A DNA stretch of 21,640 nt from JAAZNO01 sp012798275 (GTDB lineage Bacteria; Chloroflexota; Anaerolineae; B4-G1; SLSP01), in assembly GCA_035347995.1 (NCBI GenBank), contig DAOPQD010000056.1, positions 1-21,640 of the forward strand, in the 5' to 3' direction. Under the pieces are notes generated by a model. That model made no database searches. It was given only the letters and a program-made list of their open reading frames with translations, and was not told the DNA's origin. Below, piece by piece: positions 1 through 7,930 of the stretch. Both the position numbers and the translations under genes were made by a program. Each line of letters opens with the position of its first letter. Position 1 is the first letter of the stretch.

Positions 1-140
1 TTTGCCTGTGTCAGGCTGGGGATTCCATCCCCAGCCGCGCTCCGCGCCTGCCCCGGCCGCCAGATGAATTCCTGGTTTGGGTTCCCGTTCCGGAATGAAT
101 GCCGGGTTTGCCTGTGTCAGGCTGGGGATTCCATCCCCAG
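1..140. repeat. 34-bp perfect direct repeat, two copies, 106-bp period
   Basis: Positions 1-34 and 107-140 are identical over 34 bp, so the repeat unit is 106 bp and the array may continue to the left of the window. Each copy contains a hairpin made of CTGGGGA, a TTCCA loop and TCCCCAG (16-34 and 122-140), preceded by a small CCTG-TGT-CAGG hairpin. The 72 bp between copies is not repeated inside the window. The second copy ends three bases before the -35 box of the nuo promoter. No gene is seen here; overlapping short ORFs are out-of-frame shadows. It looks like a dispersed intergenic hairpin repeat, but its family cannot be named from one window. Confidence 0.85.
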
Positions 141-143
141 ACC

Positions 144-172
144 TTGCCGTTCCCTGTAATCAGCTCTATAAT
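144..172 (+). promoter_or_regulatory. Sigma-70-type promoter of the nuo cluster
   Basis: TTGCCG at 144-149 (-35) and a perfect TATAAT at 167-172 (-10) are separated by exactly 17 bp. The predicted transcription start is about 179-180, which coincides with the nuoA ATG at 180. The mRNA would therefore be leaderless, in agreement with the lack of any Shine-Dalgarno sequence before that ATG. Confidence 0.7.
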
Positions 173-179
173 CTGCCTC

Positions 180-536
180 ATGTCCGAGCAATATGCTTTC
201 ATCGCAATTTTCTTTCTGCTGGCGGCGGTATTTGCGCTGGCCCCCTTGTTGTTGGCGTGGATTCTGGGACCCAAGAAGCCCAATCCCCGCAAGCGCGAGA
301 GTTATGAGAGCGGCCTCCGCACTTTTGGCAAGGCATGGGTCGAGTTCAAACCGCAGTATTACCTTTATGCGCTAGCGTATGTTGTCTTCGGCGTGGAATC
401 GGTGTTGTTGCTCCCCTGGGCGGCGGCTTACGCCTTTCTGCCCCTGTACGCGGTCATCGAGGCGACGCTGTTCCTGTTGCTGCTGACTTTTGGCCTGGTG
501 TACGTCTGGAAGAAGGGCTGGCTTCGCTGGATGTGA
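180..536 (+). CDS. nuoA: NADH-quinone oxidoreductase subunit A (NuoA)
   Basis: Small membrane subunit of respiratory complex I (ND3 homologue), located at the junction of membrane and hydrophilic arms near the quinone site. The 118-aa product has three hydrophobic segments. The family loop and second helix are clear: YESGLRTFGKAW followed by FGVESVLLLPWA. The ATG at 180 is chosen because it gives a normal family length; an in-frame ATG at 99 would add 27 unrelated residues read from the upstream repeat. Two usual residues differ: the loop Cys of ECG is Ser, and the Asp of the FDVE motif is Gly, though the following Glu is kept. It is the first gene of the cluster and sits directly behind a consensus promoter. 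nuoB does not follow; nuoH comes next after 66 nt. Confidence 0.93.
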   Translation: MSEQYAFIAIFFLLAAVFALAPLLLAWILGPKKPNPRKRESYESGLRTFGKAWVEFKPQYYLYALAYVVFGVESVLLLPWAAAYAFLPLYAVIEATLFLLLLTFGLVYVWKKGWLRWM

Positions 537-547
537 AGGCGCCGGGC

Positions 548-599
548 CTGGTTACTGGGAACCAGTTGGTAAGGTGCTCTTGACTCTTGACGCTTGACC
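548..599 (+). repeat. Small hairpin plus three CTTGAC heptads in the nuoA-nuoH gap
   Basis: CTGGTT (548-553) pairs with AACCAG (560-565) around a 6-nt loop. It is followed by three units CTTGACT, CTTGACG and CTTGACC with exact 7-bp spacing at 579-585, 586-592 and 593-599. The third unit contains the TTG that could be mistaken for the nuoH start. Similar 7-bp tandem repeats with other unit sequences occur in other gaps of this window. Confidence 0.6.
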
Positions 600-602
600 G
601 CC

Positions 603-1730
603 ATGGAAATCTATCTGCGTTACATCCTGAACAGTCTGATCCTGCTCATCATCCCTTTCGCGTCGGCGCTGATCCTCATCTGGGTGGCGCGCAAGGTCAT
701 CGCACGGATCCAGGATCGGCTTGGCCCCAATAGCTCCGGCTCGTGGGCCGGTCCGTACGCGATCTTCCAGACGCTCGCCGATGCGGTCAAGATCCTTACC
801 AAGGAGCTGATCATCCCCGAGGGCGCGGATCGCGTAGTCTTCCTGGCGGCGCCGGCGGTGGTCGTGGCGGCGGCGCTGCTCGTGTGGCTGGTGATCCCCT
901 TCGGCCCGACTTTGCAGGGAATGGACCCTGACATCGGCATCTTCTACGTCGTGGTGCTCACGCCGTTTACACTCTTCTCCATGATCATGGCGGGATGGAG
1001 TTCGCGCAACAAATATGCCTCGTTGGGCACCTTTCGCGCCGTGGCGCAAATGGTGAGCTACGAAATCCCGCAGTTCCTGTCGTTGTTGCTCCCCATCATG
1101 CTCACGGGATCCCTCTCGCTGCAGCGCCTCGTCCTCGCGCAGCAGCTGCCCTTCGCGCTGGTCTTGCCGATTCCGGCGTTGATCTATTTCCTGGCGATGA
1201 CGGCGGAAGTGGGACGCTTGCCCTTCGAGCAGGCGGAGGCGGACGCGGAGATTGTCGCCGGCTACTTCACCGAGTACAGCGGCATGATGTTTGGCGCCTT
1301 TTACCTGGCGGAATTCATCAACAACTTCTCTGCCTCGCTGATCTTTGCCACGCTGTTCCTGGGCGGCTGGCGCGGCCCCTGGGTCGAGCAGGTCCCCGCA
1401 TTGGGGCCGGTATGGCTGGTGCTGAAGGGCTTCCTCGTGTTTTTGGTGCTGATGCTGTTCTGGGGAGCGATGCCGCGCCTGCGCATTGATCATATCCTCA
1501 ACTTCAACTGGAAATTGTTGACGCCGCTGGCATTGGCGATGTTGATCGTGATTGCCTGGGTGAACCGGCTGGCCTTCGATCTCGGCGCGACGACGCTCGC
1601 CGCGCGCGCGCCCTGGCTGCTGCTGGCAAATCTGGGCGTGGGGATCGTCACATGGGGCATCCTCAGACTCGTGGACCGTCGCGCAAAGCGTCGGCGGGAC
1701 GCGCAACGTTTCGAGCCCTTTCTTGAATAG
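603..1730 (+). CDS. nuoH: NADH-quinone oxidoreductase subunit H (NuoH)
   Basis: Membrane subunit (ND1 homologue) that forms much of the quinone-binding chamber at the base of the complex I hydrophilic arm. The 375-aa product is somewhat longer than E. coli NuoH and about eight or nine hydrophobic helices are visible. Family signatures are present: IQDRLGPN near residues 36-43, LADAVKILTKE near 58-68, the GWSSRNKYASLGTFRAVAQ region near 131-149, and the acidic loop with AEVGRLPFEQAEADAE (201-216) followed by TEYSGM (223-228). The ATG at 603 is preferred to a TTG nine bases upstream, because the TTG lies inside a CTTGAC heptad and adds nothing conserved. The C-terminal tail is basic and cytoplasmic. 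The stop codon is embedded in a GAATAGG heptad pair, and nuoJ follows after 93 nt without an intervening nuoI. Confidence 0.96.
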   Translation: MEIYLRYILNSLILLIIPFASALILIWVARKVIARIQDRLGPNSSGSWAGPYAIFQTLADAVKILTKELIIPEGADRVVFLAAPAVVVAAALLVWLVIPFGPTLQGMDPDIGIFYVVVLTPFTLFSMIMAGWSSRNKYASLGTFRAVAQMVSYEIPQFLSLLLPIMLTGSLSLQRLVLAQQLPFALVLPIPALIYFLAMTAEVGRLPFEQAEADAEIVAGYFTEYSGMMFGAFYLAEFINNFSASLIFATLFLGGWRGPWVEQVPALGPVWLVLKGFLVFLVLMLFWGAMPRLRIDHILNFNWKLLTPLALAMLIVIAWVNRLAFDLGATTLAARAPWLLLANLGVGIVTWGILRLVDRRAKRRRDAQRFEPFLE

Positions 1731-1738
1731 GGAATAGG
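1725..1738 (+). repeat. GAATAGG heptad pair overlapping the nuoH stop
   Basis: GAATAGG occurs twice in perfect tandem (1725-1731 and 1732-1738). The first unit supplies the nuoH stop codon TAG at 1728-1730. The rest of the 93-nt gap to nuoJ contains a short TCACCG-T-CGGTGA palindrome near 1788-1800 and no gene. Confidence 0.55.
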
Positions 1739-1823
1739 GCAACGCGGGGCGGAGATCAGCCGGCGCCGGGTGGGGTAGATAATCTTCACCGTCGGTGACG
1801 GCAACGTGCAGGATTGAGGCGCT

Positions 1824-2327
1824 ATGACATTGGGGTTTGGACAAATCGCTTTTCTGGCGATCGCGGCGCTGACGGTGGCAGCGGCGCTGGCGATGGTACT
1901 TGCCCGCCATATTTTCCACGCGATTTTGCTGATGATCGCCGTCTTTGTGGGGGTGGCGGCGCTGTACGTGCTGCTCGGCGTCTCCTTCATGGCGGGGATG
2001 CAGCTCTTCATCTACGTCGGCGGCGTCTCGGTGCTGGCAGTGCTGGCGATCATGGTCACCCGTGGCTTCATGGGAGACCGTCCCCGTCCCGCCCGCAGTA
2101 CCTATGGCGCCGCTGTCGTGGCTGCCAGCGTCTTTGGTGGGCTGACGTGGTTGATCCTGCAGGTGCCATGGCCCTCGGAGCCCCTCGTCCCGGCGCCGCA
2201 GAACGATCTGGCGGTGCTGGGACAGGTGCTCGTCTCGCGCGCGGGGTACGCCGTCCCCTTCGAGCTCGCCTCCTTGCTCTTGTTCGTGGTGCTATTGGGC
2301 GCGTTGTACATCGCCCGGGAGCGGTGA
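1824..2327 (+). CDS. nuoJ: NADH-quinone oxidoreductase subunit J (NuoJ)
   Basis: Membrane-arm subunit (ND6 homologue) of complex I, part of the central polar-residue axis linking quinone chemistry to proton pumping. The 167-aa product has five predicted helices. The third helix region, with MAGMQLFIYVGGVSVLAVLAIMVT, carries the Tyr-Val-Gly-Gly stretch that forms the characteristic kinked (pi-bulge) helix of the family. The ATG at 1824 follows a weak purine-rich GGATTGAGG stretch. A TTG-initiated ORF at 1814 in another frame is a shadow. The gene is separated from nuoK by a single base, so the two are very probably translationally coupled. Confidence 0.95.
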   Translation: MTLGFGQIAFLAIAALTVAAALAMVLARHIFHAILLMIAVFVGVAALYVLLGVSFMAGMQLFIYVGGVSVLAVLAIMVTRGFMGDRPRPARSTYGAAVVAASVFGGLTWLILQVPWPSEPLVPAPQNDLAVLGQVLVSRAGYAVPFELASLLLFVVLLGALYIARER

Positions 2328-2328
2328 A

Positions 2329-2637
2329 ATGGTCCCTTTGAGCTGGTACTTGATTTTGGCGGCGGCGCTGTTTTCCATCGGCCTGTACGGCCTTCTCGCA
2401 CGTCGCAATCTGGTGATGCTCCTGATGTCCCTGGAGCTGCTCCTCAATGCGGTCAACATCAACCTGATTGCTTTCTCGCGCTACCTTGAGGAAGGGCAGG
2501 TAGTGGGGCGCGTTTTCGCGCTTTTCGTGTATGTCATCGCGGCGGCGGAAACGGCGTTGGGGCTTGCCATCATGATTGCGGTCTGGCGCACGCGCCAAAC
2601 GGTCGCCGTGGATGAAATTGATACCCTGAAAGGGTGA
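2329..2637 (+). CDS. nuoK: NADH-quinone oxidoreductase subunit K (NuoK)
   Basis: Small membrane-arm subunit (ND4L homologue) with three helices, 102 aa, the normal family length. The two membrane carboxylates essential for proton translocation in E. coli NuoK (Glu36 and Glu72) are both present, as Glu36 in LMSLELLLNAVN and Glu74 in AAAETALGLAI. The start ATG at 2329 lies one base after the nuoJ stop. nuoL follows after 16 nt. Confidence 0.96.
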   Translation: MVPLSWYLILAAALFSIGLYGLLARRNLVMLLMSLELLLNAVNINLIAFSRYLEEGQVVGRVFALFVYVIAAAETALGLAIMIAVWRTRQTVAVDEIDTLKG

Positions 2638-2653
2638 GCGAAGGGGCGCGCTG

Positions 2654-4855
2654 ATGGTTTGGAACCTGGCCTGGTTGATCCCCGCTTTCCCCTTGCTGGC
2701 GTTTGCTGGCATCCTGTTGTTCACACAGCGCCGCGCGCAGCTCAGTCACCGCCTGGCGATCGGTGGGATTGCCGTCGCCCTGGTCCTGGCGCAGCTCCTC
2801 TTCTGGCTCGCGGTGACGGGAGCCGGGGGGACGCCGGCCGCGGACTCCTGGCGCTGGCTCATCAACAACGGTGAGACGGTGTCCCTGGGGCTGGCCCTCG
2901 ATCCGCCGGCGCTGGTGATGCTTTTCATGGTGCCGCTGCTGTGCCTGCTGATCTTCATCTACAGCACGGGGTACATGCGCGGCGACCCGCGCTACGGACG
3001 TTTTTTTGCCTACATTTCCCTCTTCGCCTCCGCCATGCTGGGAGTGGTGCTCCTCGATAATCTGCTGGCGTTCTTCATCTGCTGGGAGCTGATGGGCCTG
3101 TGCTCCTACCTGCTGATTGGCTTCTGGTACGAACGTCCCTCGGCGGTCGCGGCGGGACTGAAGGCGTTCCTGGTGACGAAGGTCGGCGATTTGTTCTTCT
3201 TCCTGGGACTGGTCGTCCTCTACGCGAACGTCGGCTCTCTGGCGTACCGTGACCTGTTCACCGCGGAGACGCTCGCGCAGCTGGCGCAGCCGGGCTACCT
3301 GGGCCTGCCGGTATCGCCTGCGCTGGTGATCGCCCTGCTGCTCTTCGGCGGGACTGTGGGGAAGAGCGCGCAGTTCCCCCTGCACACCTGGCTCCCCGAC
3401 GCCATGGCCGGGCCTACCCCCGTGTCGGCGCTCATCCATGCGGCGACGATGGTCTCCGCTGGCGTCTTCCTGCTGGTGCGGATGTTTCCCCTGCTGACGG
3501 CAGCAGGATTGCCGGTGTTGCCCGTGGCGTACATCGGTGCTTTCACGGCGTTGTTTGGGGCGCTCGTGGCGCTGGGGCAGAACGACATCAAGCGCGTGCT
3601 CGCCTTCTCGACGATGAGCCAGCTCGGCTACATGGTCGCGGCCCTGGGACTGGGCGCCTACGTGGCGGGGTTCTTCCATCTGTTGACCCATGCCTTCTTC
3701 AAGGCGCTGCTCTTTCTCAGCGCCGGGTCGGTCATCCACGCGATGGAACACGGCCATCAGCACGGCGGCGGCGCCGGCGAGTTCGACCCCAACGATTTGC
3801 TAGCCATGGGGGGCCTGGGCCGCGTCATGCCGCGTACTTCCGTGGCCTTTCTCCTGGGAGGGCTTTCGCTGGCGGGATTCCCGCTGTTGACGGCGGGATT
3901 CTGGTCCAAGGACGAGATCCTCGCCCAGGTTTACGCTCAAGACCAGGCCCTCTTCTGGGTTCTGGCGGCGGCGGCGCTGTTGACCGCTTTCTACGTCGCC
4001 CGGCAACTGAGCCTGGTGTTCCTGGGGACGCCGCGTTCTGCGGCGGCGGCGCACGCGCAGGAAAGCGAGCGTTCCATGACCACTCCTCTGCTCATCCTGG
4101 CGGCCTTCGCGGTGGCGCTGGGATGGGTGGGGATTCCCGAGCATTTCCCCGTGTTGGGGGGCCTCATCCCCAACTGGTTCCACGAGTTCGTCGGAGCTTC
4201 TTCCGCATCGGCGCCGGTCTCCGCCGACTGGCAGCCGCTGGCGCTGGGCGTTGGCGCTGGGCTGCTCGGCCTGGGGCTGGGATGGCTGGTCTACGGCTGG
4301 CGTCCGCTCGCGGCCGGCGCGTTGGAGCCTCTGGCGGCTGCGATGCGACGCCTGCACCTGGGCTGGCTTTACCGTGCCCTGCAGCAGGGCTTCTACTTTG
4401 ATGGGCTGTATCAGCACACCGTCGTCTGGGCGACGCAGGCGCTGGCTGCGTTCTCGGCACGCTTCGACGCTGCCGTTCCCGATGGCGCGGTGCGCGGGGT
4501 GGCGGCCGGGGTGCGCGCGTTGAGCGGCGCGGCGGCGTATTTCGACGAGAGAATCCTGGATGCCCTGGTGAATATGTGGGGGGGTATCTCGGTCGGCCTG
4601 GGGCGCTTCTTCAACTGGCTCGACCTGCATCTGGTGGATCCCCTGGTGAATGTGATAGGCTGGTTTGGACAGTTGGGGCCGTGGGCCACCGGCTCCGTGG
4701 AACCGGAAGTGCCCGACGCGCCGGTAGGTCCCGTCGCCTGGCTGTGGACGCGCCTGGGCAAATTTGTAACCGCCTTGCAGACGGGCGCCGTGCAGGACTA
4801 CCTGAGTTTGGCTTTTTTCACCGTCATCATCCTGATCGTGGCCTTTTTCCTGTGA
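2654..4855 (+). CDS. nuoL: NADH-quinone oxidoreductase subunit L (NuoL)
   Basis: Distal antiporter-like proton-pumping subunit of complex I (ND5 homologue), 733 aa. Conserved pumping residues are visible: Glu145 in CWELMGLCSYLLIG, Lys237 in GKSAQFPLHTWLPDAM, and His262 in ALIHAATMV. After the antiporter core comes a long C-terminal extension (about 560-733) that ends in a hydrophobic segment LSLAFFTVIILIVAFFL. This matches the lateral helix and terminal transmembrane helix expected for NuoL. A clear AAGGGG Shine-Dalgarno at 2641-2646 supports the ATG at 2654. Residues around 365-375 are His/Gly-rich (EHGHQHGGG), a loop region. Very long antisense ORFs over this gene are GC-driven shadows. Confidence 0.96.
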   Translation: MVWNLAWLIPAFPLLAFAGILLFTQRRAQLSHRLAIGGIAVALVLAQLLFWLAVTGAGGTPAADSWRWLINNGETVSLGLALDPPALVMLFMVPLLCLLIFIYSTGYMRGDPRYGRFFAYISLFASAMLGVVLLDNLLAFFICWELMGLCSYLLIGFWYERPSAVAAGLKAFLVTKVGDLFFFLGLVVLYANVGSLAYRDLFTAETLAQLAQPGYLGLPVSPALVIALLLFGGTVGKSAQFPLHTWLPDAMAGPTPVSALIHAATMVSAGVFLLVRMFPLLTAAGLPVLPVAYIGAFTALFGALVALGQNDIKRVLAFSTMSQLGYMVAALGLGAYVAGFFHLLTHAFFKALLFLSAGSVIHAMEHGHQHGGGAGEFDPNDLLAMGGLGRVMPRTSVAFLLGGLSLAGFPLLTAGFWSKDEILAQVYAQDQALFWVLAAAALLTAFYVARQLSLVFLGTPRSAAAAHAQESERSMTTPLLILAAFAVALGWVGIPEHFPVLGGLIPNWFHEFVGASSASAPVSADWQPLALGVGAGLLGLGLGWLVYGWRPLAAGALEPLAAAMRRLHLGWLYRALQQGFYFDGLYQHTVVWATQALAAFSARFDAAVPDGAVRGVAAGVRALSGAAAYFDERILDALVNMWGGISVGLGRFFNWLDLHLVDPLVNVIGWFGQLGPWATGSVEPEVPDAPVGPVAWLWTRLGKFVTALQTGAVQDYLSLAFFTVIILIVAFFL

Positions 4856-4909
4856 CGAGCGGGCGCCGCGAGAAGAGGACATCATTTTGTTTCATGTAGA
4901 GGCTAGTCT

Positions 4910-6424
4910 ATGCAATTTCCAATTCTGAGTGCCATCCTGGTGACGCCTTTGTTGGGGGCGCTGCTGGTTCTCGTGATTCCCCGTGAGGACGTGCGCACGA
5001 TTCGGCGTGTGGGCGTGGCCTTTGCCGTGTTCAGCCTGGTGCTGGCGACGCTCTTGTGGATTCGTGTGGAGCAATTGGGGGCGGGATCCCTGCAGCTGAC
5101 GGAGCGCTATTCCTGGATTCCCGCGTTTGACATCTGGTATTCCGTCGGCGTGGATGGCCTCAGCGCGCCGTTGATTTGGCTGACGGCCTTGTTGATGACG
5201 CTGGCGCTTTTCTATTCCGCTCACACCGTCGAGGAACGGGTCAAGGAATACTATCTCCTGTTCTTGCTGCTGGAAACCGGGCTGATCGGCGTCTTCGTGG
5301 CGCTGGATCTGGTGCTGTTTTACGTTTTCTGGGAGATTGGCCTCGTCCCGATGTTCCTCATCATCGGCATTTGGGGCGGAAAGCGCCGCGACTATGCGGC
5401 AATCAAGTTCTTCATCTACACCCTCGCCGGCAGCGTGTTCGCGCTCCTGGCGATTCTGGCCATTTATTTCAACACCGGCACGTTCGACATCGTCGAGCTG
5501 GCGCGTTTGCGTCCCTTCGCCCGCGATCTGCGCTGGGCGAACCTGGCTTTCTGGGGTCTGTGGCTGGCGTTTGCCATCAAAGTCCCGATTTTCCCGTTGC
5601 ATACCTGGCTCCCCGATGCTCACACCGAGGCGCCGACGGCCGGAAGCGTGATGCTGGCGGGCGTGCTGCTCAAGCTCGGCGCTTACGGCATGTTGCGGAT
5701 TGGATTGCCGCTGTTCCCGCAGATGTTCCGCTACTACGTGGTGGATGTCCCCATCTTGCCGGTGTTAGCGCTGTTCAGCATCGTTTACGGCGCGTTGGTG
5801 TGCCTGGCGCAATGGGACCTCAAACGACTGATCGCCTATTCCTCTGTCGCACACATGGGCTACTTCACCCTGGGATTGTGCGCCACAGCGGTCGGCGGAA
5901 CCGCTACCCAGGCGGCTGCGGCGTCGGCGCTCAACGGCGCGGTCTGGCAACTTTTCTCGCACGGGATCGTCACCGGCGGGATGTTCTTCCTCGTCGGGAT
6001 GCTCTACGAACGCTCCCACACCCGTGACCTGCGCGCTTTTGGCGGGTTGGCGGGACAGATGCCGGTCTATTACGGCCTGATGCTGGTGCTGGCGCTGGCC
6101 TCGCTGGGCCTGCCGGGGCTGGCGGGCTTCTGGAGTGAATTCTTCGTCTTCCGTGGGACGGCGCAATTGCTGCCCCTCGCGGCTTATATCGGCGTCCTGG
6201 GGATCGTCTTCACGGCGGCCTACATCCTGTGGAAGGTGGTGCAGCACCTGTTCCTCGGTTCGCTCGACACCACCCGGTGGGCGCATCTCCCCGATCTGAC
6301 GTGGTGGGAGCAGCTCACCGTAGCGCCGCTGGTCGTGCTGACCGTGGTGCTGGGATTGTACCCCGCGCCCCTGTTGGCGACCTTCGACGCCGCCGTGCAG
6401 ACGTTGCTGCGCACGTTGTTCTGA
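4910..6424 (+). CDS. nuoM: NADH-quinone oxidoreductase subunit M (NuoM)
   Basis: Antiporter-like proton-pumping subunit of complex I (ND4 homologue), 504 aa with about 14 predicted helices. The signature FYVFWEIGLVPMFLIIGIWG contains the TM5 Glu (Glu142). The AIKVPIFPLHTWLPDAHTEAP motif contains Lys224, and Lys255 sits in the next helix (LLKLGAYGMLR). An AGAGG ribosome-binding site at 4898-4902 supports the ATG at 4910. The 54-nt gap from nuoL holds nothing else recognisable. nuoN follows after 10 nt. Confidence 0.96.
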   Translation: MQFPILSAILVTPLLGALLVLVIPREDVRTIRRVGVAFAVFSLVLATLLWIRVEQLGAGSLQLTERYSWIPAFDIWYSVGVDGLSAPLIWLTALLMTLALFYSAHTVEERVKEYYLLFLLLETGLIGVFVALDLVLFYVFWEIGLVPMFLIIGIWGGKRRDYAAIKFFIYTLAGSVFALLAILAIYFNTGTFDIVELARLRPFARDLRWANLAFWGLWLAFAIKVPIFPLHTWLPDAHTEAPTAGSVMLAGVLLKLGAYGMLRIGLPLFPQMFRYYVVDVPILPVLALFSIVYGALVCLAQWDLKRLIAYSSVAHMGYFTLGLCATAVGGTATQAAAASALNGAVWQLFSHGIVTGGMFFLVGMLYERSHTRDLRAFGGLAGQMPVYYGLMLVLALASLGLPGLAGFWSEFFVFRGTAQLLPLAAYIGVLGIVFTAAYILWKVVQHLFLGSLDTTRWAHLPDLTWWEQLTVAPLVVLTVVLGLYPAPLLATFDAAVQTLLRTLF

Positions 6425-6434
6425 AAGGGGCTTC

Positions 6435-7916
6435 ATGCTGCTGGATTCGGCCCTCACATTGCGAACCTTCGCCTCCGAGCTGGTGTTGCTCTGCACCATC
6501 TTGCTGCTGTTGACGGGAGATCTGATTTTCCACCCACGCGACGGGCGCTACTGCCTCGGCGTTACTTTGGGGGGATTGCTGCTGGCGGCGGTCGCGGCGC
6601 TCGTCTTCCCCCCGCTTGAGCCGGGGGCGCTCCTGCTGGCAGGACTTACGCCGGATACCTTCACCGTGGTGGTCAAACTGCTGGGCTTCTTCTTCATTGC
6701 CCTGGTTGCCCTCCTGGCCGAGTCGGAAGACTGCTGCCGTTCGCAATCCACGGCGCTTTATGGCGCGCTGTTGCTCGTCGCGGCGCTGGTGCTCTCGATT
6801 CTGGGGGCGGCTTCTGACCTGGTGCTCATCCTGCTGGCGTTAGATTTTCTCGGCGTGATTGCCTACATCATGACGGCTTACGAGCGGGTGAATCCGCTCG
6901 CCTCTGAGGCCGCGTTGAAGTACTTCCTTTACAGCGCGACCCTCTCTGCGGTGATGTTGTTCGGCTTCTCCTGGCTTTATGGCGCCACCGGGACGACCGA
7001 CCTGGCCGGGCTGCACGCTTTTCTGGATCGCGGCCTCACGTCCTCGGCGCTGCCGCTGCACGTTGCGGAGCTCGAATACGTGATCCTGCCGGCGTTGATC
7101 ATGGCGGGCGCCGGTTTTGCGATGAAGCTCGCGGCGGCGCCATTCCATCAGTGGGCGCCCGACGCCTACCAGGGAGCGCCGACCGCTTCTGCCGCCTTCA
7201 TCGCGGTCATTCCCAAGCTGGCGGGTCTTGCGACGCTCGTGCGCTTCACGCTCACGGCGTTGCCTGTCGCTACATCCGCGCACGGCGGCGATTGGCAGGC
7301 GTTGCTGGCCGCTCTGGCCTCGATTACCATGATCGTGGGCAGCCTCGGCGCCCTGTGGCAGACGGATCTCAAACGGCTTCTGGCGTATTCGGGTGTAGCG
7401 CAGGTCGGCTACCTCCTCATTGGCGTCGTGGTGCAATCCTCGACGGGCGTGGCAGCGCTGCTGTTCTACCTGGTGGCGTACGGAGTGGCCTCTCTGGGCA
7501 TCTTTGCCGCGATCATTGCGGTGACCGGGAATTCGACTCCCCTCTCGACCAAGATCTCCGCTTTTGCTGGGCTACATCAGCGCGCCCCCTGGGTGGCCTT
7601 CAGCGTGTTGGTGAGTCTGCTGACTTTGATCGGGATGCCGCTGACCGCCGGCTTCCTCGGTAAGTTCTGGCTATTCGCGGGAGCATTGGAGGCGGGGTTC
7701 CCCTGGCTCACCGTGATCGCGGTGCTCAGCAACGTCGTCTCGATCGCCTATTACTGGAAAATTATCCACGCGATGTACTTCCAGCAGGCGCACTCGGACG
7801 AACCGCTGCGAATCTCGCCGTGGCTGGCCGCAGCGCTGGGGATCAGCGTCGCGCTGGCCCTCCTCTTGGGTGTCTTTCCGCCCAGCGGGCTTTGGACTTT
7901 GGATTTTAGATTTTAG
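6435..7916 (+). CDS. nuoN: NADH-quinone oxidoreductase subunit N (NuoN)
   Basis: Antiporter-like subunit of complex I (ND2 homologue), 493 aa, the last gene of the membrane-arm cluster. The TM5 region reads LLALDFLGVIAYIM, with Asp137 where most relatives have Glu. The GFAMKLAAAPFHQWAPDAYQGAP motif (228-249) carries Lys231, and Lys261 follows in VIPKLAGLATLVR. An AAAGGGG ribosome-binding site lies just before the ATG at 6435. The last eight codons and the TAG stop are read from a 7-bp tandem repeat (7894-7921), so the tail LWTLDFRF is probably repeat-derived rather than ancestral. Confidence 0.95.
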   Translation: MLLDSALTLRTFASELVLLCTILLLLTGDLIFHPRDGRYCLGVTLGGLLLAAVAALVFPPLEPGALLLAGLTPDTFTVVVKLLGFFFIALVALLAESEDCCRSQSTALYGALLLVAALVLSILGAASDLVLILLALDFLGVIAYIMTAYERVNPLASEAALKYFLYSATLSAVMLFGFSWLYGATGTTDLAGLHAFLDRGLTSSALPLHVAELEYVILPALIMAGAGFAMKLAAAPFHQWAPDAYQGAPTASAAFIAVIPKLAGLATLVRFTLTALPVATSAHGGDWQALLAALASITMIVGSLGALWQTDLKRLLAYSGVAQVGYLLIGVVVQSSTGVAALLFYLVAYGVASLGIFAAIIAVTGNSTPLSTKISAFAGLHQRAPWVAFSVLVSLLTLIGMPLTAGFLGKFWLFAGALEAGFPWLTVIAVLSNVVSIAYYWKIIHAMYFQQAHSDEPLRISPWLAAALGISVALALLLGVFPPSGLWTLDFRF

Positions 7917-7921
7917 ATTGG
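7894..7921 (+). repeat. Four imperfect heptads covering the nuoN 3' end
   Basis: The units GGACTTT, GGATTTT, AGATTTT and AGATTGG run in tandem at exact 7-bp spacing. The first three encode the nuoN C-terminal residues and provide its stop codon at 7914-7916. As 7 is not a multiple of 3, gain or loss of a unit would change the C-terminus. Confidence 0.65.
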
Positions 7922-7930
7922 CAGAAATGC

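Noticed and set aside
1..140. CRISPR array
   Set aside because: There are only two copies with a 72-bp spacer, strong internal palindromes and no cas genes.
594..602. TTG start for nuoH
   Set aside because: It lies in a CTTGAC heptad and has no ribosome-binding site; the ATG at 603 gives the expected N-terminus.
552..1919. 455-aa minus-strand ORF opposite nuoH
   Set aside because: It is antisense to a clearly conserved gene, with R/Q/H/D-rich composition typical of GC-rich shadow frames and no recognisable motif.
2570..4885. Long minus-strand ORFs (397 and 361 aa) opposite nuoL
   Set aside because: Same reasons: NuoL is unmistakable, and the antisense products are low-complexity, basic and Gln-rich.
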